Origin: Diogma glabrata
Lineage: Eukaryota > Arthropoda > Insecta > Diptera > Cylindrotomidae
Assembly (NCBI GenBank): GCA_963693315.1
Contig: OY856188.1
Coordinates: forward strand, 267,401,114 to 267,465,113
DNA length: 64,000 nt
Direction of reading: 5' to 3'
Program-made: the position numbers and the translations under genes
Notes under the pieces: generated by a model
What the model was told of the DNA's origin: nothing
Databases searched by the model: none
The model's input: the letters and a program-made list of their open reading frames with translations, nothing else
In this document: positions 10,161 through 20,212 of the stretch, in pieces
How positions within the stretch are numbered: the first letter of the stretch is position 1
Layout: every line of letters starts with the position of its first letter

Positions 10161-11790
10161 AAAGGTGGCCAAATTAATCCGCCTTCTTGTTACTAAATCC
10201 ACAAATTTTGGCCGACTCTTAAATTGTATGTTAGAGGTTATAAAGGTTGGTTTAGAACTCACTTTACAAATATATGCTAGGAAAAAAATTAAGAAATAAC
10301 TCACCTCGTACGTTGGTATCACTGTTGCCCCAGAGCATGTAGTGTGCATAAGAATTACATCCCAGCATAACGCCGATTCTTTGCCTATGAGCATACGTGA
10401 CCAGATTTCTTAACTTATCATGGATTATATGCACGTTTTACGGTAAGTTAGTAGAGATGGTCCAAAATTTCTGATTACAAAACGCCTGCCCTCCTTATAA
10501 TGCCTGCATCACTATAGTCTGTAAGTAGAAAAATGTTTAGTTTGCGTTTAACCAAAATATAGAAACGAACTTTACTTATACGTTTTTCATAAATAGCAGT
10601 TTGTAGTTTTGAGTATTAAACCCAAGTACCCCATCATGGAAAGTCAATCGTTTTTTGATCAAGACAACATCGAGTTCTTTTTTGTCAATATGGGAAAGAG
10701 AGCAACAAACGCTCTTTAGAATGATTCGTGTTGATCTTGGAAAATATTAGCACGTACTGTTTCATCCTTCTCTACAACTTGAACATCCGACTCATCACTT
10801 GAGTCAGAATAAAACTCATAAAAAGTTTGCTCACCACCATCGATAAAAATAGATACGGATCCATGGAGTACCTGTTGTTTGAGACTGAGTGCCCTGCGTG
10901 GAGAAAGTATCCTCACCCTTCAGACCGGGGTCAACGCCGTTATGACTTTCCTCGAGTTAGCAGGTGGTTAGCTCGTGGTGCTGCCATTATCCTGCTCTCT
11001 GCAAAAAACAGCTACTACTAATTGAGCTTTCACCACATCGCTCAGATAGTTGGCTGCGACAACATTTTCTTTGTAGGAACCTTTGAAGAAGAATCAGTTG
11101 GGTCCACAGATGTGTTTCTGAGGGCTCTTTTAGTTCAATCGAAGATGACTCGATCAAATCCGTTTTATTAGCATAGCAAGTATGGCCGGCATAGTTTCTA
11201 ACCCACATTGCCCTTGGTGTTGATACTTAATTTGCAGTACTATATTAAAGATCGACCTGGCCGTTGGTTTTTGAGTCACAAGCTTGCCGAGTCCTGAGAT
11301 GGACCGGATTCTCTCTTAATTGATTTAAAAAAAATTGGATTTTATTTGTTCATATTTTGCCGAAAAGTAGAGGAGAAAAAGTAAAAGTACATATACAGGC
11401 AGGTACCGGGTGGTTCCGTTTGTAACTGGGTTATTTGGATGGGCTCCTAGGGGCTCTGGCTGATCATCGGAACGGGTCGCATAATACTCTGACTAATCAT
11501 TTCCTGCTTGAAAACCGTATTTATTGTAGGATTCAGTAAATCTTGGTAAACTTGCTTTAGTTTTAGAGTCCAGGTTGAAATCTTGATGAGAATAGTTTTT
11601 TTGTTGTCTTTGGGTCTTTATATAACGATCTCAATCGGTTCGGCGACCTTGAATTACTACGTATCGCTAGTCAGGTGTATGACTAAAAGTAACCATGTTC
11701 ATGATGATCTTGTTCACCAACATATTTTTGGGATAATAGTTATGCAAGATATAAATATTTTCATAAATGTTTTTCTATTTTGCGTGTAAA
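10161..11790. other. Probable 5' part of the R1-clade remnant, otherwise unassigned
   Basis: Somewhat GC-richer than its surroundings, especially 10840-11220, where minus-strand frames of 66 and 73 codons remain open. No domain was recognised; ORF1 (gag-like) of the R1 remnant is a guess from position. No RNA gene was seen. Confidence 0.3.
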
Positions 11791-11795
11791 ATAAA

Positions 11796-11829
11796 GTCAT
11801 TTCGATACCCAAATGCGTATCGAAATGAC
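11796..11829. other. Perfect 13-bp hairpin
   Basis: GTCATTTCGATAC at 11796-11808 pairs exactly with 11817-11829 across an 8-nt loop. The bases following it are not a T run, so it does not look like a Pol III or bacterial-type terminator. It is probably a piece of a foldback repeat. Confidence 0.6.
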
Positions 11830-12074
11830 CTTCATAACGATACGCAAAGTTTTGTCTTTCAAGGTTGGTCACATTGGTCATACAAACGTCAGTGAACATT
11901 AAAACGAATAATTATGTAAATAAAATTAATAAGAATATCTAAATTAGTGTTAAATATTTTAATTAATTAAAATAATTAGTAATAATAACAAAATTTCAAA
12001 TTGACTATTTTTTAATAAAATACACATTTTTTAAAATTTCAAGACAAAAAATGCAAAATAGAAAAAATAGTATA

Positions 12075-12580
12075 AAAACTCGTTTCATAAGACGTTTTAT
12101 CGTACTTATCCTTTAGAAAACTCCCCGCTGTTCGGGTCGTTTTCTAAACAAATTGCGTGCGGTAAAATCGTCGATTATGAAACTAGTTTCTTAATATACT
12201 ATTTTGCAATTCCGAATCACAATTCAACGTATTTCGATATTGTCAACAATATCAAGAAGTGAGTTTTTTCGCACTGTTTTATTTTTCCGCGCTGTTTTAT
12301 TTTTCATAGAAAATTGTCTCAATGCTAAGTTGATAATAGAAATGTTTACTTATATTTTAATATGAATGTTCATTGTAAAAAATATGGTTGCAGAATAATT
12401 TTGTTCAATTGTGTTTTCGGAATTGCAAAAAACGTTGTGTGCAACTCGTTGCACAAATTGATTTTTTCCGCACTTGTCGTATATTTGTCTAACTCGGTTT
12501 CGCCTCGTTGGACGAAATTACGACGCGTGCGGAAAAAATCAACTTTGTGCAACTAGAAACACAAAGTACTATTTTGACCG
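12075..12580. mobile_element. Nested palindromes, MITE-like
   Basis: Three sets of inverted repeats lie here. Around 12077-12105 pairs with 12158-12189 (CGTTTCATAAGACGTTTTA against its inverse), with TTTAGAAAAC/GTTTTCTAAA inside. TTTTGCAATTCCGAATCACA near 12200 pairs with about 12403-12430. CGTTGCACAAATTGATTTTT near 12450 pairs with about 12530-12560, around a CTCGGTTTCGCCTCG centre. The palindromes also leave overlapping open frames on both strands, which are not genes. No TSD was resolved. Confidence 0.6.
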
Positions 12581-12599
12581 AAAAAGCTCCCCATAATAA

Positions 12600-15450
12600 A
12601 AATGAACACTAATCTTTGCAACACCATGCGGATTACCACTTAATTTTTAGTTCTCGTTTTTTTCTTCATATTTATGCTTCCCTTATCACAAAATTCCGTT
12701 AATCTCTAACCTTAAAAACGTTATTTACTAATAATAACTATAAAACCTTAAGTTCATCGTTCTGTATTTTGAGGAACAATACATACATGCATTCTGAACC
12801 GCTCGGTAAAATTTGATCTCTTAAATTTCCATTTATTTCTTTTTGGGTAAAATAAATTTCTAGATAAAGGTAAAAAAAAACAACCGAGCACGACGATTAG
12901 CTATATATGTAATAATATAAGAAAAAAAAATAGAATAACATTTCTAGAAAAGTAAATAAAATAAAAGGATTTTCTGAATGTCCATTGAGATTATAATTTG
13001 AAATGTTGGACAATTTTCGGAAAAACCAAAAACAAACGAAAAAAAAAATCTTATTTAATCACATAAATTCAGTAGAAAAAAAAAAATCGGAAAATATTCT
13101 TAGAAAAATTTATCAGATTTGCGATTAAAAGAAAATCGAATAAAAATTCTGTCAAAATAAAATTATTATTATTATATTTTATGAAAATGGTTATAAAGTT
13201 TTGAAGTGTTAATCTTTCACGTATTAGAAAATGTGATAACAGTAATTTATGAAGATGAAGGTAAGGAAGATACAATCATTTTCCATTTTCATGCTAGAAA
13301 TCTGGGCAAGAGATTAAATTAATTTTCAACTTTCCCTCGTTGGATTGTTTATCGACCAATATTGGGTTCCACACATAATAATAATCTAACCGAAACAACT
13401 AAATAAAATGAGTTCTTGTCGCCATTTATCGAAGCTATCGATTAAGTATATATATTATTGAAATTTATTCATCCTTTTTATTATCCTAGCATGTTTTTAT
13501 ATTTTTAAGTCTCTATCCAAAATCATAGATTCTATTTCAAATTCCAATTTTTATGGACATTTAATTTGCATAAAAAAAGCAAAATAAATAAAAACGACTT
13601 ATCTCTAAAAACTTGATCTGGGTTATAAAGTGTTAAAACATCGTAAGTACGATTTACATATGTAGTAAATATTGGTAATCTAAATAACAAATAATCCTTT
13701 CAATGAACTGAAAAATGTAATAAAAATTCTATTTGTCAGTAAAAAAATTTTTTTTGAGTTATTAAAATTTTTTTTAATGACAACAAGATGATGGCTGAGT
13801 ACGGCTGATATCAATTTTTGTAGCGGTACTTATTGAAACTGTACTGGAAACCCTGTTCGATACCATTACCCTGGTGGAGCGTTTCATCAAGTGAATATCC
13901 ATTGTCAGTGAATTTTCCCCAAATAGTCACCTCTTGAAACTTCGTAAGAATAAATTGTGTTGTACTACCCGACTAGCATTATGTAAGGGCTCAGATCTGG
14001 ACCGGATACGGCTACTTACCTATATGTATTCATAACGCAGAGAAGCGATAACTAAAGTATATGAGAAATTTGGCAAACTATGTATATAATGGATAATACT
14101 CTAGTGAATTTTAACCAAATGAAATTTATTAAAATGAAATAGGGCTCAGATCAGGACAAATAGGGCAAAACATAATTGAAAAATCAGATATGATTCTGGT
14201 CCGGCCTTGGTCCGGCATTTACTACTAGGGATGAGATAGGTTTTCGAAATGCGGGCACGCCCTAGTAATGAAATAAAGTATGATTTCTATTAGGGATTGG
14301 ATGCAAATGCCCTATTAATTACCATATTTTTACCTTATTACACCTTGATCTGGGCCGGATCATAATGTTATGACGGATAATTCAAACTGCATTATTATGA
14401 TTCGCGCCACTGTCCCGCTCACGCGAGGTTTGCCTTAATATAAATCCTCATATTTGTTTTCTTAGTTGTCTTCATTTTTTTTTTCCCTAAAAAAATAATT
14501 TCTCATACTCAATCCATAGTCGTCGTTTAATATAGATTCCGCTACACAAATTTAGTATTCCAAAAAATTCCTTCATGTGTAATACACTGATTTTGAGTTA
14601 CCGTTCTCACAAGCATATTTTCACTATCATCATTAATTTTTTTTCCTTATAATCAAACCATAACCGCCATCTACTATGGTTGTCGTAAAACCTGGATTGG
14701 CCTAAGATAGTTGTGCAATATTTACCAATTTTATTTCCTAAATTAAATCTGTATTTGTCAATCATTATAAAAATTAATCTAGAACAGTTATATATAATAC
14801 CATCGATTCATAGTTCCAGTATGTACATATATAATTCTTGCAAGCGAGGTTCTGCTATAAATTGGTTGTAATTTGCTATTTTAATGCCTGTTGGTTATAA
14901 CAATTCCCTAGCAGATGCCCTAATAATGCTGGGTTCAATTAACTGCTAAGTCTAAATCTGGTTTATAAAATTATCGTATTTTAATTCAAGTTGATATAAT
15001 CAAGTGTCAAATATTGTTTAACGTAAAAATTTCTTCCCAAATTATTTAAAAATAAAATATTGATTTCGTCAATTAAAATAGTTGACTAAATTGATTTAGC
15101 ACGATTGATACAATTTGGCATCAATTGGAACGCAGTCTAAATGTAATTTCGTTTCTTCAAATTGTATTCATTAATTCCACTATCCCCCTGTGGATGTACT
15201 GCGATCGGTTGCTACTCCATGTTTCTGTATATAATCACTGTCCAATTGTAGTACCAGATTTCATGAAAGAGAATAGCCAATAGACATAATTATCGCGTTT
15301 ATCAGTTTGGGCTCGATAATCACGGGAGAATTGTCCTGAAAGAGTTGTGCTGTATCATTGAAGCACGATTGTGATATGATCACAATGATCACATATAATT
15401 CACTCTTGAAATCGTTATTCTTCAATAAATTTTGTTGTAGTTTCCAAATC
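12600..15450. other. Gene-free AT-rich DNA with scattered short repeats
   Basis: No supported gene. GGGCTCAGATC with CCGGATC-like continuations recurs near 13987, 14142 and 14346, suggesting an old dispersed repeat. The rest is AT-rich with homopolymer runs. Confidence 0.4.
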
Positions 15451-15596
15451 TAAGACCCGGGGGTTGTACGAATTACTTAGCGGATGCATTGGTCAATGTA
15501 ATTTCCAAAATCATTTCCTGATAGATGTCTCTCTTCGTGATTGTTTTCCGATTGTCAAACATTAATTTGATCTGTAAAAATGTTTTTATTTCTGCC

Positions 15597-15675
15597 TATA
15601 AAAGCGCCAGTTTTTCGTATGGCGGTCGCTTACTCTATTTGATCATTCTGATGGGATTTGAAGTTTGACGTCTTG
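15597..15675 (+). promoter_or_regulatory. Putative promoter of PDH copy A
   Basis: TATAAAAG at 15597-15604 is followed 67 nt later by TTTGACGTCTTG. Copy B has TATAAATA and TTTGACGTCTG 73 nt apart, and copy E has a related arrangement. Shared position and sequence in three copies support a real Pol II core promoter region. The start site itself is not proven. Confidence 0.55.
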
Positions 15676-16381
15676 TGTAGCAGGTGATTTTGTTTAATGA
15701 AAATATGTCTAAAGATGCTTATCTTTACAGTGATTTAAAATCTGTGATATTTTAGAAAATTGTGTTATGTCCAATAAAAATAAAAATTTTGTTAATGTCC
15801 TATAAAAAATTAAGGCAGTGTATAACCACTGAAAACAAAAGAAAATATATTATCTGTTTTTGTGATTGTTAACTCCATTTGGCAAAGAATCGAAATTTGT
15901 GATATTAACCTCAAGGTTATATGCTACGCAGGTAATGAACTTGAATATTATTGTATTTCACATCTGATCTTCCAGTATAAGAATTTCATAGACTTGCATG
16001 TGTTAATGGAACTAGAAAAATATAAATTGAATAGAAAAATTGAATATTAACTTAATTAGCCAAATTAAGAGATCGTCTTTTGTTATACGAACCGTGAGGT
16101 GGTAAAAAGTCAGTGACTGCAGGATACGGTCGGTACCTATGGTGCCACAAAATATTAATCTAGTAAATTTTCTTTTGTGATTCAACTAATCAATGAACAG
16201 TGCTTAATTAATAGAAAAGGAGGGAAACCAAACGAATTTAATCTGGCTCGGGATATTATTCGAACGTAGGAAAAGAGGAAATTAACACAGGTAGTGGTAC
16301 CATAAATCAGGGAGCAACATTTTCGTAAATCAACGCGTGTTTATTTTAAATTTTTTGCATTGGGATCGGACTACACTATGT

Positions 16382-16399
16382 GGTGAGTCATATTTTAAT
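16382..16399 (+). other. Conserved splice-donor-like site of PDH copy A
   Basis: GGTGAGTCATATTTTAAT is identical to 43638-43655 in copy B and nearly so in copies C, D and E, while sequence upstream differs. G|GTGAGT is a consensus 5' splice site. TG-rich DNA follows in A, B, C and E. Confidence 0.6.
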
Positions 16400-16857
16400 C
16401 TATATGGGTATGTATGTAAGTATGAATGTGTGCGTGAGGGTATATGCGTGGGAGTGCGCATGTGGAGGTGAATGAACATGTAATTAACGTCTCGTTTTTT
16501 TGTTTCTGTTTATAAATAACGCAGCAGCTGCAGATTGGCGTTGTAGTAATAGACCCATAATACTTTTATGTTTTAGTCTATTTGAAATTTAATTGGTGCA
16601 TTATTTTAGGTGATTTAGTCATTTATTAGTAATAACTCATTGTTGCAAAATATGACGAAAAAGAAAAGGAAAATTGATAGCTAATGGTTACAAGGTTCCT
16701 GATAGCTCAAATAATGATAATGACAGTTTATTCGAAAAGAATGCAGCTACTATAAAAAAAAGATGCCAACTATTATTTTTAAAGATTAAAAACAAATAGT
16801 CAAAAAATTTATGTGATGAACCCGAAACGACGGACTTAGAAAAATTGATGTTTTTCG

Positions 16858-17103
16858 ATGCGAATTATAAGGCGATTAACAGTGAAAATTGAAATCACGA
16901 ATGACAAACAAGATAAATTACAGAAATCGGTTGTTGAACGTAAATTGGTCGACCGTCAGTACCTCGAAAGGAATTCCATGAAGACGGCTATGCGAGAAGT
17001 TCTTTGTAACATCTATGGCATTAGGGATGGAAGTAATCAGACTGTTGATGAAAAGGTATGCATTTATACGAACAAACGCCAAATGTGTATTGGGAAATGC
17101 TGA
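16858..17103 (+). CDS. Unrecognised open segment inside PDH copy A, possible captured exon
   Basis: A frame of 81 codons with a protein-like, charged composition: KIEITNDKQDKLQKSVVERK, then LVDRQYLERNSMKTAMREV and CNIYGIRDGSNQTVDEK. Codon use looks less AT-driven than the surroundings. It is preceded near 16880 by TTAACAG (acceptor-like) and the open part ends at GAAAAG|GTATGC (donor-like), so it may be an exon of a captured host gene or an element gene. I do not recognise the family. Confidence 0.35.
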   Translation: MRIIRRLTVKIEITNDKQDKLQKSVVERKLVDRQYLERNSMKTAMREVLCNIYGIRDGSNQTVDEKVCIYTNKRQMCIGKC

Positions 17104-17120
17104 TCATGTGTGTGAAGGAG

Positions 17121-17142
17121 TGTGTGTGTGTGTGTGTGTGTG
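17121..17142 (+). repeat. (TG)n microsatellite
   Basis: An almost pure TG run inside the second TG-rich block of PDH copy A. Confidence 0.85.
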
Positions 17143-17422
17143 CGTATGAGCGTGGGTGTGTGAGAGCCTGAGATGCAAGAGCGTGTGAAGGTGTGATTAA
17201 ATGTGGGGTCGGACGTGCTAATCATGGTTCTTTCGCATACGAGGGTCGCCAGAGTCTCATTCTTTCACTTCCTTTTTTCTCATTTCCGTATGTATCATGT
17301 ATTTTGCGTACAAGTTGTTATTTGTGCTGAAGTAGCAGGAATTCTTACTCGATCCCCATGATTGAAGCTAGTCAAAAAGAGGCTATAATTAAACTTCGCT
17401 AGGTACGCGACCTGCTGAGCCG

Positions 17423-17459
17423 CTTCATTGGTTCGCCAATGAAACAGCGCTCCATTACA
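17423..17459 (+). other. 3' terminal stem-loop of PDH copy A
   Basis: TTCATTGG (17424-17431) pairs with CCAATGAA (17436-17443) around TTCG, then AGCGCTCCATTACA ends the element. Copies B and C keep the stem with different bases: A-T becomes G-C and G-C becomes A-T at two positions in B. Confidence 0.65.
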
Positions 17460-17555
17460 ATAATAGGGCATACCTGAACAAATTGCTAGTCGGGTAGTTC
17501 AAAAATATCAAACCCAATAATTCTGTTGAACTAGAATTTTTTATTATAATTTTGA

Positions 17556-18266
17556 CTATTTTTTTTTCAATTCTGGGACAACTTCACTGGGACAACTACG
17601 TCGTGATGTAAATTGTCTGAGGGCAGCTATAAATGCATCAGTGGTAAGATCACTGACTACCTCGATGTGAATTGCCTTAATTGCGACACATACAAATATT
17701 GCGATGTATCCTTTAGTAGTTCTTCTGCCCCTTCCCTTGTTGATTCGTACAGTAATTGGACCTGCATAATCCACACCTACTCGTTGAAATGGTCTGCTTG
17801 GAGTCATACGTGCTGTGGGTAGATTTCCCATTTGTTGAACGGTTGGTTGACGTTTGTAACGTGAACACGTGACACATTTGTTAATGGATTTTTTAATTAA
17901 ATCACGACTTCCAAAAATCCAATACGCTTGTTGTATTATTGACATCATTAAACTTTTTGTGGGATGTAAATACTTCTGATGTAAATAGCCAGCTAGTTTT
18001 ATTGTGAATGGATGTTTCTTTGACAGTATGATAGGGTGTTTTCTATTCAATTCATGTAGAGAGTTTTGAATTCGGCCGCCTACCCAAAGTATACTATGGT
18101 TGTCTAAAAACGGTGTTAGTTTTAGTAACTTGCTTCTTTTGTTGATAGACAAATTTTGATGAAGACGTTGTAATTCGTCGAAATAAATTTCATGTTGTGC
18201 CCATCTAATACAAAGGTTTGTCGCATCTTGAAGATCTACAGCTAAGATATTGCTTACATCGAACAA
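17556..18266 (-). pseudogene. BEL/Pao integrase fragment
   Basis: The 236-codon frame contains the H2C2 zinc-binding module (residues about 85-140: HPIILSKKHPF, then HQKYLH, and CVTCSRYKRQP) and the start of the DDE core. FQRVGVDYAGPITV holds the first catalytic Asp and TKGYIAIFVC follows. The frame stops before the second Asp and the Glu, so no active integrase could result. Confidence 0.88.
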
Positions 18267-18279
18267 GTATTCTTAAGAT

Positions 18280-19242
18280 TTTAATAAATGATGATACTTG
18301 CTCAAATAGTTTTCGGATGACATTTTCTTCATCTATTTTGGCATGATTAATATAGACTTGATTAGGAATTTTTATTTTTCGCTGTTCTGGAATATCGTCT
18401 AGTATATAATTCTCATTGCAGGGCCAGTTGAATTGTTCTTGACGGAGCCATGATGGTCCGTTCCACCAAAGAGGATGATCTTGGAGCTGCTGTGGTATTA
18501 CACCTCTGCTGGCACAATCAGCTAAATTGCAAGTGGATGAGATATGATACCAATTTCTTCTCGGTATGACTTCGATAATTTATGCCACCCGGTTTGTCAC
18601 AAATGTCGTCCATTTTCTCGGATGTGAAGAAAGCCAGAAAAGTACAATGGTTGAATCCGTCCAACAAAAGGTTTCATGATTTTTAATTTTCAGAGCTTCT
18701 TCAACGGACCGGATCAACTTTACTAGAAGATGAGCTGCATTCAGCTCAAGCCTTGGAAATGATACTTGTTTGATCGGCGCTACTTTTGTTTCGGCAGTGA
18801 CAAGATGGATTTGTATATTCTCTTCGATGGTTTGCACCCGTAGATACAATGCTGCAGCATAGGCTAGCTCTGATGCGTCGGTGTATCCATGGAGTTGTAC
18901 TTTAGTGTTGGTAGTGTGTAACCACCTAGGAATATTTATATCTGTAATAAAACATAAATTGTTTTTAAACGAGTTCCATTTATTTTGTAGTTCAGCTGGT
19001 ATTGAATCATCCCATGAATGTTTTTGGAGCCACAACTGCTGGAACATAATCTTGGCATTAATTGTACATGGGCTAAGCCAGCCCAATGGGTCGAAAACCT
19101 TTGATGCATCTGATAAAACACTTCGTTTTGTTTTAAATTGTTCCTCGCTCATCTGCGATACCTTAAATTTAAAGTTGTCTTCATGGTGATGCCAATTTAG
19201 ACCAAGAACCTTGACACCCATAGTTTTGTCAAGTTCGGTCAC
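18280..19242 (-). pseudogene. BEL/Pao RNase H region (Pao retrotransposon peptidase family domain)
   Basis: A 220-codon open part (19242-18580) includes KVFDPLGWLSPCTINAKIM, then QLHGYTDASELAYAAALYLR and FPRLELNAAHLL, and CWTDSTIVLFWLSSHPRKW, the typical BEL/Pao RNase H boxes with the TDAS and TDS aspartates. A stop at about 18578 interrupts it, after which the same frame continues with LADCASRGVIP and LWWNGPSWLRQ to about 18280. Confidence 0.88.
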
Positions 19243-19358
19243 TGCTACTGTGGAATTAAATGATTCTGCTGGTATCTCATCTGCTAGTTCCTTTGAGTTT
19301 GAAGTCCACTTCTGTAGATTGAAGTTGGCTGATGATAAAATTTTAACTATGTTTGATT

Positions 19359-19875
19359 TTAGTTGTAATACAGCATCAACAAGTCATCAACATAGAAATC
19401 ATCTAATATAGCTTGTGATGCTTCTGTATATGATGCTATATTTCTAGTAGCCAGATGTTTTAAGACCCTGGTAGATAAAAATCGTGCAGAAAATGTGCCA
19501 TACGTAACAGTTTGCAACTGGTATTTTCTCATTGGTTGATGCTCATCTTCACGCCATAGTATGGACTGATACGGTTGATGTTGTTCATCAATCAAGATCT
19601 GGCGATACATCTTGCTTCTCAAGGTCTTCTGATATTGAAATTCGATGCTATTTAAAGTTTAATAGAATTGTGAACAAATCGCGTTGACACACTGAACCCA
19701 CTTTTAAAATGTCATTCAGTGAAATACCATTTGATGCCCTTGATGAACCATCAAACACTACACGGAGCTTGGTTGTCGTGCTGTCTTCCATGATCACTGC
19801 ATGATGTGGTAGGAAATATTCGTTTGAATGAACATCCTTGATCTTCATGTGGTTCAGTTCTTCATATTCCTTCAA
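19359..19875 (-). pseudogene. BEL/Pao reverse transcriptase fragment
   Basis: The first part (19875-19648) has YFLPHHAVIMEDSTTTKLRV, then VFDGSSRASNGISLNDIL, the entry to the BEL/Pao polymerase. After a frameshift, 19622-19359 has KMYRQILID, QTVTYGTFSARFLSTRVLKH and the catalytic ILDDFYVDDLL. Active-site Asp residues of the FYVDD box are kept; the first catalytic Asp region at about 19640 is broken. Confidence 0.88.
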
Positions 19876-20212
19876 GAACTCGCTATATACCTGAAAGAAA
19901 CTTGGATTTTATTGAATTTTATTTCTATGGCATAAAGTCGTTTAATAGCTGCTGGCATCGAATTCCCCAGTAATTTTTCGATGTCGATTGGTAGTTGGAC
20001 TATGTATTGTCCAGTTTCGCTTAGTTGGACTGTTGAGATAAAATGCTCTTCGCAGAATTTTTCTTCATCAGAAAACAGCGGCTGAGATTGTGGTATAGAT
20101 TCCAGTTCCCAAAACCTTTTCATTGTTTCATCTATGTTGAATTCTGCCTCGCATAGTTTAATATGATGATTGCTGATAGCACACTGTTGTGTACCTGATG
20201 TACCGGATACAA
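19872..20212 (-). pseudogene. BEL/Pao linker between protease and reverse transcriptase
   Basis: The sequence reads IVSGTSGTQQCAISNHHIKL and IDETMKRFWELES, the segment that precedes the polymerase in BEL/Pao pol. The frame runs on upstream into PDH copy C (to 20243), which adds foreign residues; the true element sequence starts at 20212. Confidence 0.75.

Larger units (their letters stand above)
15455..17459 (+). mobile_element. PDH-family element, copy A
   Basis: The 5' part aligns with copy B: GTTGTAC-AATTACTTAG and TGCATTGGTCAATG at 15464-15500 match GTTGTACAACTTCCTTAG and TGCAATGATCAACG at 42014-42050. It then has a TATA region (15597), a GGTGAGTCATATTTTAAT donor-like site (16382-16399), TG-rich DNA, internal cargo (16500-17100), a second TG-rich block, GGGTCGCCAGAGTCT near 17248, and a terminal stem-loop ending CTCCATTACA at 17459. 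The 5' boundary is diverged and no target duplication was found, so the copy is old or 5'-damaged. No transposition protein is encoded. Confidence 0.65.
17556..20212 (-). mobile_element. BEL/Pao retrotransposon pol remnant
   Basis: Minus strand, in order: post-protease linker (20212-19872), reverse transcriptase (19875-19359), RNase H/Pao region (19242-18280) and integrase (18266-17556, cut off within the catalytic core). Gag, protease and LTRs are absent. The left end lies about 95 bp from the end of PDH copy A, and the right end abuts PDH copy C at 20212/20213, so both copies appear to have landed in or beside this element. At least three frameshifts (about 19640, 19360 and 18270) and an in-frame stop near 18578 make it a pseudogene. 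Confidence 0.88.

Noticed and set aside
12362..12556. Mirror-image ORFs on both strands
   Set aside because: Arise from palindromic DNA; no protein family recognised.
17411..17450. Hammerhead ribozyme (CTGAG...GAAAC around a stem)
   Set aside because: The CUGANGA core is not present; only part of it matches and only in copy A.
17248..17459. Reading PDH ends backwards as a 200-bp LTR followed by a primer binding site (TGGCGACCC)
   Set aside because: No second, directly repeated LTR was found at the other end in any copy, and the TATA box and donor-like site point the other way. Kept as an alternative to test.
17400..17459. Helitron 3' end (hairpin near terminus)
   Set aside because: The terminus is TTACA rather than CTRR, copy B has a 4-bp direct repeat, and Helitrons make none.
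18881..19189. 102-codon plus-strand ORF
   Set aside because: Antisense shadow of the BEL/Pao RNase H region.
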